Origin: Photobacterium pectinilyticum
GTDB lineage: Bacteria; Pseudomonadota; Gammaproteobacteria; Enterobacterales; Vibrionaceae
Reading direction: 5' to 3'
Assembly (NCBI RefSeq): GCF_024357955.1
Contig: NZ_JANEYT010000023.1
Location: 1 to 64,000 of the forward strand
Length of the DNA stretch: 64,000 nt
Below the pieces are notes generated by a model. It was not told where the DNA came from. It was given only the letters and a program-made list of their open reading frames with translations, and made no database searches. Made by a program: the position numbers and the translations under genes. This document shows positions 27,430 through 36,536 of the stretch, piece by piece; the first letter of the stretch is position 1, and every line of letters starts with the position of its first letter.

Positions 27430-28581
27430 TTAAAAGGTAAGCATCATTTGGGCAGAAACGCCGTAATTATCATCCTTACCAATTTGAGCCCCTAAGTCGA
27501 TACCCAGTAGACCAAATGGACGGAAGCCCAAGCCAAGGGTTGCCATATCATCTGCGTAATCAGTCATGCTATGCATATACCCCATACGTACTTGTGCCCA
27601 GCCCCAAGCGTCTAACTCTGCCCCCAAACGAGCATACTGGGTTTTGTAACCGTACTCTTTAAAGTATTTTTTGGCGTTTAGATCAACATCCGCAGCCAAG
27701 TTTACCCAACCACGGTCGTGTGCAATGCCCATTACGTACTCAGGGTTAACAATGTACGTAGCATCCATGCCATGTTGAGGGTTGGCTTCAAGAGTATGTT
27801 TGATAAGGTTACGACCTGTTAGGCCAACCATTGTTTTGTCGTTGAGTTGGTATGCCGCACCAATATCAATATTGAAAGCCGACTTTTCTATGTATTCATC
27901 TGCCCAGTCAAAGTCATCATCATCAAAGTCATCGACTGATTCAATGTAGTTTACGGCGTAGATACGTTGATACTTTGGTGAAACACCAAGGAATAATGGT
28001 TTTTCATTTAGTTCAAATTCATGACCAAAGGTAAAACCAACATCGACTGTCGCGCCTCCAATGGCTTGCCCTCGTGAATTTAGTTCCGAGTTTGAAGGGT
28101 CGTTTAATGCCAAGTCATTTTCATCAATATCAAATGCCGCAATAACTGACACTTGCGATTTAACGAAAAAGTTTGTACTTAGGTAGCGGTTTGGGATTGC
28201 GAAGACCATCCCTAAGTTCACTTCCGCATTTACCGTACCATTGTCCAGATCACGAAGCGCCTCTCGCCACTGCTCAAGAGCTTCCTCGCTTGGGTTTGCA
28301 CCAAGATTGTCATCCAAGTATTGGAAGTGGTCTAGTTTATCTATTGCGCTGTCACCATCATGAACTCGGGCACCAATCATTGGTAGGATCATGCCGAATG
28401 AGTCTTGTTCACCATAAGCAGCACTCAAGGCTGGGTTGTGAAAGCTAGACGTTAGATAGTTCGCTGAGGCGACACCAGTACCTCCCATACCAACGCTGCG
28501 GGTGTCAAACGCTGTCATTGCATTGGTAGTTAAAGGTGTGGCGATTGCTAGGAGTGGAAAAATAACCTTATTAAATTTCAA
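27430..28581 (-). CDS. Outer-membrane protein of the TraF_2 (conjugal transfer TraF-like) family
   Basis: 383 residues with a signal peptide (cleavage near TNA at about 21). The mature protein starts with FDTRSVGMGGTGVASANYLT and later SSFHNPAL, a pattern shared by FadL/PorV-like barrels and by proteins called TraF_2. It ends in QMMLTF with a C-terminal Phe. Proteins of this type are widespread on Vibrionaceae chromosomes and, despite the name, have no shown link with conjugation. No transfer genes are nearby. The acidic run DDFDDDDFDWADE (about 216-228) probably lies in a loop. The role is unknown. Confidence 0.75.
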   Translation of the reverse strand: MKFNKVIFPLLAIATPLTTNAMTAFDTRSVGMGGTGVASANYLTSSFHNPALSAAYGEQDSFGMILPMIGARVHDGDSAIDKLDHFQYLDDNLGANPSEEALEQWREALRDLDNGTVNAEVNLGMVFAIPNRYLSTNFFVKSQVSVIAAFDIDENDLALNDPSNSELNSRGQAIGGATVDVGFTFGHEFELNEKPLFLGVSPKYQRIYAVNYIESVDDFDDDDFDWADEYIEKSAFNIDIGAAYQLNDKTMVGLTGRNLIKHTLEANPQHGMDATYIVNPEYVMGIAHDRGWVNLAADVDLNAKKYFKEYGYKTQYARLGAELDAWGWAQVRMGYMHSMTDYADDMATLGLGFRPFGLLGIDLGAQIGKDDNYGVSAQMMLTF

Positions 28582-28783
28582 TGTTTTGTCCCTGATACAT
28601 TGTTAGATGTTATTAGTCAGGACATTGTAATGGTTGAATAATTCAGAGCCATTCAAGCTTGTTTTAAAATTGAACAATCAGGCGATATCTCCCATCTAGT
28701 TTGTAAGATTATATTGAGATGTGTAACTCAATGAAAAACATGTAACCAGTGGTAAGTTGTTGTACGGGGTAAGCGTATGATAG

Positions 28784-30529
28784 CTAGGACTTTTGATATT
28801 GATCTAAATCGAACAATTTATCGCGAATTGCCCAGAAACGTCCGCTCTTGCGGGCAATAACAATTTCTGGCGGACGGAAACGGTGCTCGTTATTGGCTAC
28901 TTTGGTCGGCGCTGTATCGGTAAAGGGACGATGGCGATCGGCTAGGTGCGGATTGACGAACTTTTTCGTAAACGTCTCTTTTTGCACTTTGGTTGACAAC
29001 GGCCATACTTCACTGATTTCTGCCCCTTCGTCGCTGATGTAAATGACCTTAAGTTGGGGTTTGCCATACTTGTTTTTACCTGGCTCAAAGCGGAGGTCGT
29101 GGCAGTTCATGATCATCGCATCTTTGAGCTTTAGGGCGTCACGCAGTTTCTTATCGGGGTCAACCATTACCGCATCGCAGACATTGCAGCGTCTTGCGGC
29201 GATGTCGTTATCTGCGCCACACTCTTCGCAGTATTTAGCACGGAAACGATATCCGCATTCTTCACGTTCGCCGGTATCGTCGTCTTCGAAGTAGCCTTGG
29301 CAGCGGCGACCATAATGCTCGATCAGAAAACCAGCAGGATCGAGCTTGCCCCAGAAGCTGTTTTTGAAACCGCAAGCAGGGCAGGGAACCATAATGACTT
29401 CACTGTCGCTGTTCGGTTTGGGATCGCCGACCTCTGGTTGGTAAAGGTCATAACAGTTACCCGCATATTCTAGTACCAAGCAATCTTGTTTGCCTTCGAA
29501 TAGACGCAGTCCACGGCCAACGATTTGTTGGTACAAACTAATAGATTCTGTCGGGCGTAGTATCGCGATAAGATCGACGTGTGGGGCATCGAAGCCGGTT
29601 GTTAATACTGATACATTGACCAAATATTTAATTTCACGGTTCTTGAACTGCTCGATGATACGATCCCGTTCATCTAAGGGGGTATCACCAATGACCAAAG
29701 CTGCACTTTCACCCCCAAGATAACCCATGATCTCTTTGGCATGGTTGACGGTAGAGGCAAAAATCATCACTCCTCGACGGTCCTTAGCGTAGTCAATCAC
29801 CTGATCGATGATCATTGGCGTTGCCCGACCTGACTGTTCAATTACACTGTCGAGATCAGCTTCTTTATAACGGCCATTATTACCGGGTTTTAGCTGGGAG
29901 AAGTCATATCCCATTACGGCCATATCCATCATTTTGGGTTCGGTCAAGAAGCCCTCGTCAAGCAGGTAGCGGATTGGCAATTCAAAAATGCAGTCCCTGA
30001 AGAAACGGTCTCCCTCAGTACGGACCTGACCTCGGGTGTGGTATTTGTAAATCCATCCCATACCTAAGCGATAAGGCGTCGCGGTTAGACCAAGGATCTT
30101 AATGCCGGGGTTGATCTTTTGTACATGTGAAATCACCCGGCGGTAGGCACTGTTCTCGTCATCGGGCACACGGTGGCATTCGTCAATGACTAATAATGAA
30201 AACTCATTGGCAAATTGGTCAAGGCTGTTGGCCATTGATTGAACTGAAGCAAAAACGACTTGTCGATCGGTCTCTTTTCTTCCAAGCCCTGCTGAAAAAA
30301 TAGAGGCTTTGAGACCATAACTTTCATATTTGCTATGGTTTTGTTCGACCAACTCTTTGACATGGGTAAGCACCAGTACACGTCCACGGGCAATGCGTGC
30401 AAGTTCAGCTACGACCAGGCTTTTACCTGCTCCTGTGGGCAGGGCAAGTACGGCCGCAGAGGTGTTCTTTCTAAAGTAATGGATGGTCGCATTGACACTG
30501 TCTTGCTGGTATGGGCGGAGCGTATACAT
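28784..30529 (-). CDS. radD: SF2 DNA repair helicase RadD (YejH)
   Basis: 581 residues matching E. coli RadD throughout. Visible are the N-terminal LRPYQQDSV Q-motif-like segment, Walker A PTGAGKS, the DECHR box, motif III LTATPYRLG, motif V TTGFDAPHVD, and motif VI QQIVGRGLRL. A cysteine-rich region (CPACGF, then CEECGA and CNVC) probably holds zinc. RadD acts with RecA and SSB in double-strand-break repair and crossover processing. The start MYTLRPYQQ is the family N terminus. It is transcribed leftward, downstream of the GNAT gene but separated from it by a hairpin. Confidence 0.93.
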   Translation of the reverse strand: MYTLRPYQQDSVNATIHYFRKNTSAAVLALPTGAGKSLVVAELARIARGRVLVLTHVKELVEQNHSKYESYGLKASIFSAGLGRKETDRQVVFASVQSMANSLDQFANEFSLLVIDECHRVPDDENSAYRRVISHVQKINPGIKILGLTATPYRLGMGWIYKYHTRGQVRTEGDRFFRDCIFELPIRYLLDEGFLTEPKMMDMAVMGYDFSQLKPGNNGRYKEADLDSVIEQSGRATPMIIDQVIDYAKDRRGVMIFASTVNHAKEIMGYLGGESAALVIGDTPLDERDRIIEQFKNREIKYLVNVSVLTTGFDAPHVDLIAILRPTESISLYQQIVGRGLRLFEGKQDCLVLEYAGNCYDLYQPEVGDPKPNSDSEVIMVPCPACGFKNSFWGKLDPAGFLIEHYGRRCQGYFEDDDTGEREECGYRFRAKYCEECGADNDIAARRCNVCDAVMVDPDKKLRDALKLKDAMIMNCHDLRFEPGKNKYGKPQLKVIYISDEGAEISEVWPLSTKVQKETFTKKFVNPHLADRHRPFTDTAPTKVANNEHRFRPPEIVIARKSGRFWAIRDKLFDLDQYQKS

Positions 30530-30596
30530 AAATGGTGAAAAGCCGGAAGTAGAAAATACTGTGTAAGTGTACAGGTAGGGCGATAGAATGAAAACA

Positions 30597-30619
30597 CCCG
30601 CGGGTAAACTGCCCGCGGG
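30597..30619 (-). terminator. GC-rich hairpin after the GNAT gene
   Basis: Two copies of the self-complementary CCCGCGGG flank TAAACTG and can form an 8-bp stem. On the minus strand TGTTTTC follows. It lies 24 bp after the acetyltransferase stop, between it and radD. Confidence 0.75.
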
Positions 30620-30642
30620 GGTTGATGTCTTCAGGCCATAGG

Positions 30643-31137
30643 TTAAGAGGCTATGTGTAGCGGTATTTCTTCTGCGGTGATGATTTTGGTCATCATGCAG
30701 AATTGACGTCGTGGTACAAACTCATGTTTTTCATAGAATTTTCTTGCCCCTTTGTTGCCGATGTTAACTTCAAGCGAAAGGGCGTGAACTCCAGCAGAAG
30801 CTGCATGTGCTTCAATTTGCGGAAGTAGCACCGTGCCGATCCCTTGCTGTCGCCATTCCGGCTTGAGATAGAATTGGTCGATCAGGCCGACTCGTCCACC
30901 ATGCTCCAAACTAAAGCTATAGCTAATGATGATATGGCCAGCAATGAGTTTTTCGCCATCGTTGTCCAACTCGATAAACCAAGCTTGGCCAAGCTCGGGA
31001 TTTGTTAACAGGTGCTGTATAGCCTGTTGAGTTTGCTCTTTCTTTTTCGGCAGTACTTCATACTCAAAAAGCTCCTCAACTAATGTAAGCAGCATATCCA
31101 TTGATGTAATACTTGGCGCAACAAGTGAAATATTCAT
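30643..31137 (-). CDS. GNAT-family N-acetyltransferase
   Basis: 164 residues from MNISLVAP. The acetyl-CoA-binding motif A is FYLKPEWRQQGIGTVLLPQI, with the QQGIGT pyrophosphate loop; the later NIGNKGARKFYEKHEFVPR is the typical motif B region. The start at 31137 is chosen because GAAGG precedes it; an in-frame start at 31170 would add eleven residues with no ribosome site. The substrate (small molecule, peptide or protein) is not evident. Confidence 0.85.
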   Translation of the reverse strand: MNISLVAPSITSMDMLLTLVEELFEYEVLPKKKEQTQQAIQHLLTNPELGQAWFIELDNDGEKLIAGHIIISYSFSLEHGGRVGLIDQFYLKPEWRQQGIGTVLLPQIEAHAASAGVHALSLEVNIGNKGARKFYEKHEFVPRRQFCMMTKIITAEEIPLHIAS

Positions 31138-31437
31138 ATCGTAACCTTCACAGTTAGTCGGTATAACCAATGCGTAGATGATACTTGTTATACGTAACCA
31201 TTGCCTGAATACGTTTATTGATTCTTACAGATATATCGAAAAAAGTTCGAGACTTTGAGGTTAGTTACGTTCTGAGATTTTGCACTGAACTTTTGGAATA
31301 ACATTGTTTCACAAAGTAGAGCACTTTGTGGTTTCGTTGTTCAGATGCTTCTATTTTAGTCCATTACACGCTGAGGGTAATGCCTAACCCTTTTAGAATT
31401 GCTATGATACGCGCTTTTGTACCATCTGGAGCCAATA
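31138..31437. other. Intergenic region between divergent GNAT and rsuA genes
   Basis: About 300 bases with promoters implied for both genes. It contains one perfect short inverted repeat, CACAAAGT/ACTTTGTG (31310-31330, five-base loop). Nothing else is recognisable. Confidence 0.5.
31310..31330. repeat. Perfect 8-bp inverted repeat before rsuA
   Basis: CACAAAGT, AGAGC, ACTTTGTG. It lies 108 bp before the rsuA start with no T run after it, so it could be a regulator site or a leader hairpin. Confidence 0.45.
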
Positions 31438-32133
31438 ATGAGGCTTGATAAGTTCCTTAGCACGACACTTGGAATTACCCGTAAAGAAGCTGGTAAGCTA
31501 TTAAAAAACAAACAAATTGAAGTGAACGGTGACATCGTAAAAAACGGTTCTCAGAAAGTGACCGATGATTGCGACGTTCAGTTTGATGGCCGCTCTTTGC
31601 GTTTTGATGGTCCACGATATTTCATGCTCAACAAACCTTCGGGCTTTGTTTGTTCCCATGTGGATGACTTCAATCCTACTGTTTTTGTCTTGCTCGATGT
31701 TGTGAGCCCGGAAAAACTGCACGTAGCTGGTCGCTTGGATGGCGATACGACAGGGTTGGTACTACTAACAGATGATGGACAGTGGTCGCACCGTATCACG
31801 TCTCCTCGCCATGTATGCGAAAAGGTATACTACGTGGAAACGGCTGATCCTATTCCGGAAGAGACAATCAAGCAGTTTGCCGAGGGTGTGCAATTGCGCA
31901 GCGAGAAAGATCTTACTCGTCCTGCGAAGCTTGAAATCTTAGATGAAAAAGCGGCGTTGATTACCATCTCTGAAGGTAAATACCATCAGGTGAAGCGTAT
32001 GTTCGCCGCTGTCGGTAACAAGGTTGAAGCCCTGCACCGTGAGCAAATTGGTAGCGTAGCGTTGGATGAAGATCTCGAACCGGGTGAATACCGCGCCTTG
32101 ACGGCCGAAGAAGTGGCTTCGTTCACCAAGTAA
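31438..32133 (+). CDS. rsuA: 16S rRNA pseudouridine(516) synthase
   Basis: 231 residues: an N-terminal S4 RNA-binding domain (MRLDKFLSTTLGITRKEAGK) and a pseudouridine synthase domain with the catalytic aspartate in AGRLDGDTTGLVLLTDDG (Asp101). It should isomerise U516 of 16S rRNA in the small-subunit precursor. The ATG at 31438 lies eight bases after TCTGGAG and matches E. coli RsuA; the frame is open seven codons upstream. It is monocistronic with a terminator. Confidence 0.92.
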   Translation: MRLDKFLSTTLGITRKEAGKLLKNKQIEVNGDIVKNGSQKVTDDCDVQFDGRSLRFDGPRYFMLNKPSGFVCSHVDDFNPTVFVLLDVVSPEKLHVAGRLDGDTTGLVLLTDDGQWSHRITSPRHVCEKVYYVETADPIPEETIKQFAEGVQLRSEKDLTRPAKLEILDEKAALITISEGKYHQVKRMFAAVGNKVEALHREQIGSVALDEDLEPGEYRALTAEEVASFTK

Positions 32134-32155
32134 CTACGTGTTTACTTGAGTAATT

Positions 32156-32189
32156 GGAGAGGGATTATGCTAATGATCCCTCTCCTTTT
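32156..32189 (+). terminator. Terminator of rsuA
   Basis: GGAGAGGGAT and ATCCCTCTCC enclose a ten-base loop and are followed by TTTTAT. It starts 22 bp after the rsuA stop. Confidence 0.88.
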
Positions 32190-32327
32190 ATATTTCTCTC
32201 CATACATTCCCTCTTTGGCAATATGACAGTATAGAAAACGCACTATTTCCCAGAAGGAAAGAGTGTGTTCAGCCAATTCAACGTACAATATAAGTCTTTG
32301 ACTTTATTTCTGCACAACTGAGAGCAC

Positions 32328-33518
32328 ATGACTGCGACAGACAGCCAAAAACTAAGTATTCAACTGATTCTAATTTTAGGGGCAATTGGTGCGCTGACAC
32401 CGCTGGCCATTGATATGTATCTTCCGGCGATGCCAACCATTGCCAAAGATTTAATGGTAAACCCAGGCTTGGTACAAGCAACGTTAACAGCTTATACCGC
32501 TGGTTTTGCAGTCGGCCAGCTGATACATGGCCCACTGGCAGATAGCTATGGTCGTAAACCCATTTTGATTGTCGGCATTATTTTCTTTGCCATAGCTGCT
32601 GTTTTCTGCGCTGTTTCCGCAGATATCATTGAGCTGACGTGGATCCGAGCGGCGCAAGGTTTTGCCGGTGCGGCTGCGGCAGTGATTATCCAAGCTTTGG
32701 TGCGGGATATGTTTGAGCGAGAAGACTTTGCTCGCATGATGTCGTTCATTACCTTGGTCATGACCGTCGCACCGTTGATTGCGCCGATGTTGGGGGGATA
32801 TTTGGCGGTATGGTTTGGCTGGCGTTCGATTTTTTGGGTGTTGGCACTGTTAGCTATTATTATTTGTTTGGCAGTAACGGCTAAAATTCCAGAGACACTG
32901 CCGAAGGATAAACGCCTGCCATTTCATCTTGGCTCGACGCTGCGTAACTATGCAAGAATGCTCACAACACCTGTGGCTGTAGGCCTTGTTTTCTGTAGCG
33001 GCTTCTCGTTTGCCGGTATGTTTACCTTCTTAACTGTTGGTTCATTTATCTACATTGATATCTACCAAGTTAGCACACAGTACTTTGGTCTGTTGTTTGG
33101 TCTGAATGTGGTGTGTTTGATCTTGATGACCAGCATTAATGGCCGCTTGGTAAAAAAACTAGGCTCACATTGGATGCTACGTTTTGGCCTGACTGTGCAG
33201 TTAATCGCCGGTGTTGGCTTGGTTTGTGGTCAGCTACTTGGCTTGGGCTTGTGGGGGGTAGTGATCCCTGTCATGCTATTTGTCGGAACCATCTCAATTA
33301 TCGGCAGTAACACCATGGCATGTCTACTTGCTCGCTATCCTCATATGGCGGGTACGGCGTCGTCGCTGGCAGGAACATTGCGTTTTGGTACAGGTACCGT
33401 TGTTGGCGGGCTGGTCGCTTTAATGCATAACAATACGCCGTGGCCGATGGCGCTGACTATGGCAGCTTGTGCTGTGCTTTCAGCTTTGTTTTATTGGTTC
33501 CTTTCACGAGAGGCATAA
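32328..33518 (+). CDS. Bcr/CflA-family MFS drug efflux transporter
   Basis: 396 residues with 12 predicted helices. The N-terminal ALTPLAIDMYLPAMPTIAKDL is characteristic of Bcr/CflA drug:proton antiporters, and GPLADSYGRKPILIVG is the MFS motif A between helices 2 and 3. RAAQGFAGAAAAVI is the helix-4 region. The family exports bicyclomycin, chloramphenicol, sulfonamides or dipeptides; the substrate here is unknown. It is followed after nine bases by the DUF2913-like gene and is likely co-transcribed with it. Confidence 0.9.
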   Translation: MTATDSQKLSIQLILILGAIGALTPLAIDMYLPAMPTIAKDLMVNPGLVQATLTAYTAGFAVGQLIHGPLADSYGRKPILIVGIIFFAIAAVFCAVSADIIELTWIRAAQGFAGAAAAVIIQALVRDMFEREDFARMMSFITLVMTVAPLIAPMLGGYLAVWFGWRSIFWVLALLAIIICLAVTAKIPETLPKDKRLPFHLGSTLRNYARMLTTPVAVGLVFCSGFSFAGMFTFLTVGSFIYIDIYQVSTQYFGLLFGLNVVCLILMTSINGRLVKKLGSHWMLRFGLTVQLIAGVGLVCGQLLGLGLWGVVIPVMLFVGTISIIGSNTMACLLARYPHMAGTASSLAGTLRFGTGTVVGGLVALMHNNTPWPMALTMAACAVLSALFYWFLSREA

Positions 33519-33527
33519 AGGTTATCA

Positions 33528-34178
33528 ATGGCTACGTTTTATCAAGAAATTTATAAGGTTGTTTCGCAGGGTCTGCAAGAGTTGGTTGAATCTCAGCAAG
33601 CAGGTAAAACCCCAAAAAATCCAGTGAGTGAGACTCTGTATCTCAATGCTTGGGTGACCAAGGTTATCAAGCAGCAGCGTTATGATCATGTCGTTGCCAA
33701 GACGTTGATTGCTTGGCAAAAGCAGGCGCGCAGTATGGGTAAAAATGCTCAGCTTAAAAGCCAGTTCGAACAGATCAAAGCTTGCTACGAGGGGATCCCT
33801 CATGAAGGAGAGACCGCCAACACGCTGAGCGATGCTCAACTGACAGCATTTTATGAGCAGCTGGAGGAGCAAGACTGGCTGGTTACGACGGAACATGAAG
33901 TAAACCGTAAAGTCACCCACCATACTGATGGCCAGGCTTCACTTGTTGTTTGCTCGGCACAGCATGCTGCTGCTTTTGATGAAGCGGGTGAGATGGTAAA
34001 ACCGTTGTCTTTGTTTGTCCGTGGTGATGTCCGTGTGTTGATTGACTTGGCTTACACGCAAGGCTTATTGCTATACAAAGTGACAGACTATAAATCAATT
34101 GTGAAGTACCACGGTGAATACAAGCTGTTCCCGCGTAATGCGGGTACGCACCTGCCAGAGCTACCAACGCAAAAGTAA
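33528..34178 (+). CDS. DUF2913-like protein
   Basis: 216 residues, soluble and mainly helical. The segments VTKVIKQQRYDHVVAKTL, WQKQARSMGKNAQLKSQF and the C-terminal KVTDYKSIVKYHGEY resemble DUF2913 proteins of Vibrionaceae, for which no function is known. It begins nine bases after the MFS pump stop and ends at a strong terminator, so it is the second gene of a two-gene unit. Assignment to the family is from memory of its conserved segments. Confidence 0.62.
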   Translation: MATFYQEIYKVVSQGLQELVESQQAGKTPKNPVSETLYLNAWVTKVIKQQRYDHVVAKTLIAWQKQARSMGKNAQLKSQFEQIKACYEGIPHEGETANTLSDAQLTAFYEQLEEQDWLVTTEHEVNRKVTHHTDGQASLVVCSAQHAAAFDEAGEMVKPLSLFVRGDVRVLIDLAYTQGLLLYKVTDYKSIVKYHGEYKLFPRNAGTHLPELPTQK

Positions 34179-34199
34179 ACGACTACTTTTAATGAAGAA

Positions 34200-34225
34200 C
34201 GGGAACCTTATCGGTTCCCGTTTTT
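34200..34225 (+). terminator. Terminator after the DUF2913-like gene
   Basis: CGGGAACC and GGTTCCCG enclose TTATC and are followed by five T residues. Confidence 0.92.
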
Positions 34226-34305
34226 GTCTCTGTCTACTGGATAAAAACCTTCACTTTTGCTTCATGTAAGTGACATGTTCAATCGTTAACTTTGTTCACA
34301 GATTA

Positions 34306-34323
34306 TTTGCACGCGCGTGCAAA
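34306..34323. promoter_or_regulatory. Perfect 18-bp palindrome, probable LacI-family operator
   Basis: TTTGCACGCGCGTGCAAA is exactly self-complementary with a central CpG, the form bound by LacI/PurR-type dimers. It lies 60 bp before the binding-protein ATG of the ABC operon whose last gene encodes a LacI regulator (39149-40153). I infer that this regulator binds here and represses the operon in the absence of inducer. Confidence 0.8.
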
Positions 34324-34382
34324 CTTTAATGAAAAACACCTATTCACGCCGTTTAGTTGAAAGAGAACAAGGAGCACATTCC

Positions 34383-35603
34383 ATGTTGCAACGTACATTA
34401 TTGGCGACAGCCATCATCGGAGCATCGTTTACTACTATTGCCGGGGAGCTCGTTATCGCAGGACGCGATAGTAGCTACGGTCAAGCCATGCAGTACATTG
34501 TCGATGAATATAAAAAGGACAACCCTGACGCGAAGGTGACGCTGGTACAACGCCCGAGTAATGGGCTGTATGAAAGTGTTGTTTTATCTATGCGTGAAAA
34601 AACAGGTAACTACGATGTTATCTTGATGGATGATACTTGGGCGCCAGAGTTTATGACTAACAACTGGTTGGCACCATTATCAGATGCTGTGGCCGATAAA
34701 GACTTTGTTCAAGCCCCTTTTGACATTGGCCGTTATCCAGATGCTTCTGGTGATATCTATGCGATGCCAATGGTCGGGAATGTGGCGATGTTTGCGTGGA
34801 ACCGAGCGACATTTGAATCTCACGATTTGGCTGAACCTAAATCGTGGTCTGATGTGCTTCAAGCGGCAGCCAAAATTGATGAAGCTTCTGATACTAGTGG
34901 TGTGGTATTCCGTGGCGTAAAGGGTAACCCGATAGTGACTGGTTTCCTGCCAATTTTGTGGGGCTATGGTGCTGATGTGGTTGATGCTGATGGAAAGGCA
35001 ACCTTGAATACTCCTGAGGCTAAGCAAGCACTCGAAGCCTTCTTAGCTATGAAGCAATATGCCCCGCGTGGTGTCGATGTCTATAACGCCGATGAAGTAC
35101 GTGATTCCCTGCAGAAGGGGACCGCGGCTATGGCTATTGAAGTCTGGCCGGCATGGGTACCAAACCTTGATAACCCAGACATGTCTGACGTTGTGGGCGA
35201 TATGGAAATCATGGCTCCACCTGCAGAGGTTGGTGCCCCATCCCCTATGTTGGGTATTTGGCAGTTGGCCGTACCGGCTGACTCAAAAAACCAGAAAGAA
35301 GCTGAAGCTTTCCTCCAGTTTGCAACTAGTCCTGCAATCCAGAAATCCTTGGCGCTTGATTTTGGCATGCCACCAACGCGTGAAAGTGTTTACCTCGATG
35401 ATGATGTCGTTGATCAGTACCGCTGGTACCCACAACAAGCGAAAGCTTTGACCACAGGTAAAGCACGCCCTCGTATTCAAAACTGGGCCGAAGTAGAAAG
35501 TGTGCTGGGAGACTTTTTGCAGATGGCGATGATGGGGCAAATGACCGCAGAGCAGGCATTAAATCAAGCTCAGCGACGTATCGACCGTATCATTAAAGTG
35601 TAA
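34383..35603 (+). CDS. ABC transporter substrate-binding protein (carbohydrate uptake type 1)
   Basis: 406 residues from ATG 34383, eight bases after AAGGAG. A signal peptide (MLQRTLLATAIIGASFTTIA) is followed directly by ELVIAGRDSSYGQAM. DVILMDDTWAPEFM and the YAMPMVGNVAMFAWNR hinge segment are typical of cluster B/MalE-like binding proteins. There is no lipobox, so it is a soluble periplasmic protein. It heads a six-gene unit with two permeases, an ATPase, an MBL-fold enzyme and a LacI regulator. The ligand is not evident; a sugar, polyol or glycoside is most likely. Confidence 0.88.
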   Translation: MLQRTLLATAIIGASFTTIAGELVIAGRDSSYGQAMQYIVDEYKKDNPDAKVTLVQRPSNGLYESVVLSMREKTGNYDVILMDDTWAPEFMTNNWLAPLSDAVADKDFVQAPFDIGRYPDASGDIYAMPMVGNVAMFAWNRATFESHDLAEPKSWSDVLQAAAKIDEASDTSGVVFRGVKGNPIVTGFLPILWGYGADVVDADGKATLNTPEAKQALEAFLAMKQYAPRGVDVYNADEVRDSLQKGTAAMAIEVWPAWVPNLDNPDMSDVVGDMEIMAPPAEVGAPSPMLGIWQLAVPADSKNQKEAEAFLQFATSPAIQKSLALDFGMPPTRESVYLDDDVVDQYRWYPQQAKALTTGKARPRIQNWAEVESVLGDFLQMAMMGQMTAEQALNQAQRRIDRIIKV

Positions 35604-35666
35604 TTGTTCGCCTATTTTTCGCTGCCTTGGGTAGATGCCTGAGGCAGTGAGTCTTTGGATTTCACT

Positions 35667-36536
35667 ATGTTATTTGAGAACCGTAAACAGTTAGGGCTGC
35701 TACTAGCACCGGCCTTGGTTATTTTGGGACTGTTGACTGTATATCCCATTTTGAATGTGATTTATAACGCTTTCGGAGAGGTGGATTACGCAAACCAAAC
35801 CTATCAATTTGTTGGTTTGGCAAACTTTACCGAATTGCTGGACGATTTTTTCTTTATTTCCGCCATCAAGAATACCTTTATTTTTACCTTGGTCGCTTCC
35901 ACAGCTCAGGTCTTGTTAGGGCTTTACTTGGCGTTGTTGTTCCAGCGGCAGTTCCCAGGGCGCAAGTATGCTTTGCCCATTATCATCTACCCGATGATGC
36001 TATCTACTTTGGTCTGCTCGTCAATTTGGCGCTCATGGTATCACTATGATTTTGGCCTTATTAATAGCGTTCTTGTGGCCGTAGGGCTACCCGCTCAGGA
36101 ATGGTTGTTTAATCCCGATTTAGCCTTGTTCGCTATCGCCTTGGTTGATACTTGGCAATGGACGCCAATGGCGTTCTTGATCATATTGGCAGGCTTGCAG
36201 TCGATCCCTAAAGATATTGGCGAAGCGGCAATGGTCGATGGTGCAAAAGGGTGGCGCAGTTTTGTTTATATTACTTTCCCCTTAGTGCAAAAGCAGTTGA
36301 TGTTAGCACTATTACTTCGCTCGATTGATACCTTCAAGTTATTCGACAAAGTCTATGTGATGACCGGGGGCGGGCCGGGAAATGCCACCGAGACTTTATC
36401 TATGTTCGTCTATAAATATGGATTTAGATTCTTCAATCTTGGCATGGCCAGCGCTGCTGCGTTAGTCATGTTGGCAATCTCAATGGTGATGACCTTATTT
36501 TACGCCCGCAAAGCATTGCAAGGAGGCAAGGCATGA
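35667..36536 (+). CDS. ABC sugar transporter permease, MalF/UgpA type
   Basis: About 289 residues with six transmembrane helices. The cytoplasmic EAA loop reads IPKDIGEAAMVDGAKGWRSF, the ATPase contact site of binding-protein-dependent permeases. VMTGGGPGNATETLSMFVYKYGF near the C terminus is typical of the MalF/UgpA group. The ATG at 35667 is used; a TTG four codons earlier (35655) is possible. It is followed by the MalG-type permease with an ATGA overlap. Confidence 0.9.
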   Translation: MLFENRKQLGLLLAPALVILGLLTVYPILNVIYNAFGEVDYANQTYQFVGLANFTELLDDFFFISAIKNTFIFTLVASTAQVLLGLYLALLFQRQFPGRKYALPIIIYPMMLSTLVCSSIWRSWYHYDFGLINSVLVAVGLPAQEWLFNPDLALFAIALVDTWQWTPMAFLIILAGLQSIPKDIGEAAMVDGAKGWRSFVYITFPLVQKQLMLALLLRSIDTFKLFDKVYVMTGGGPGNATETLSMFVYKYGFRFFNLGMASAAALVMLAISMVMTLFYARKALQGGKA

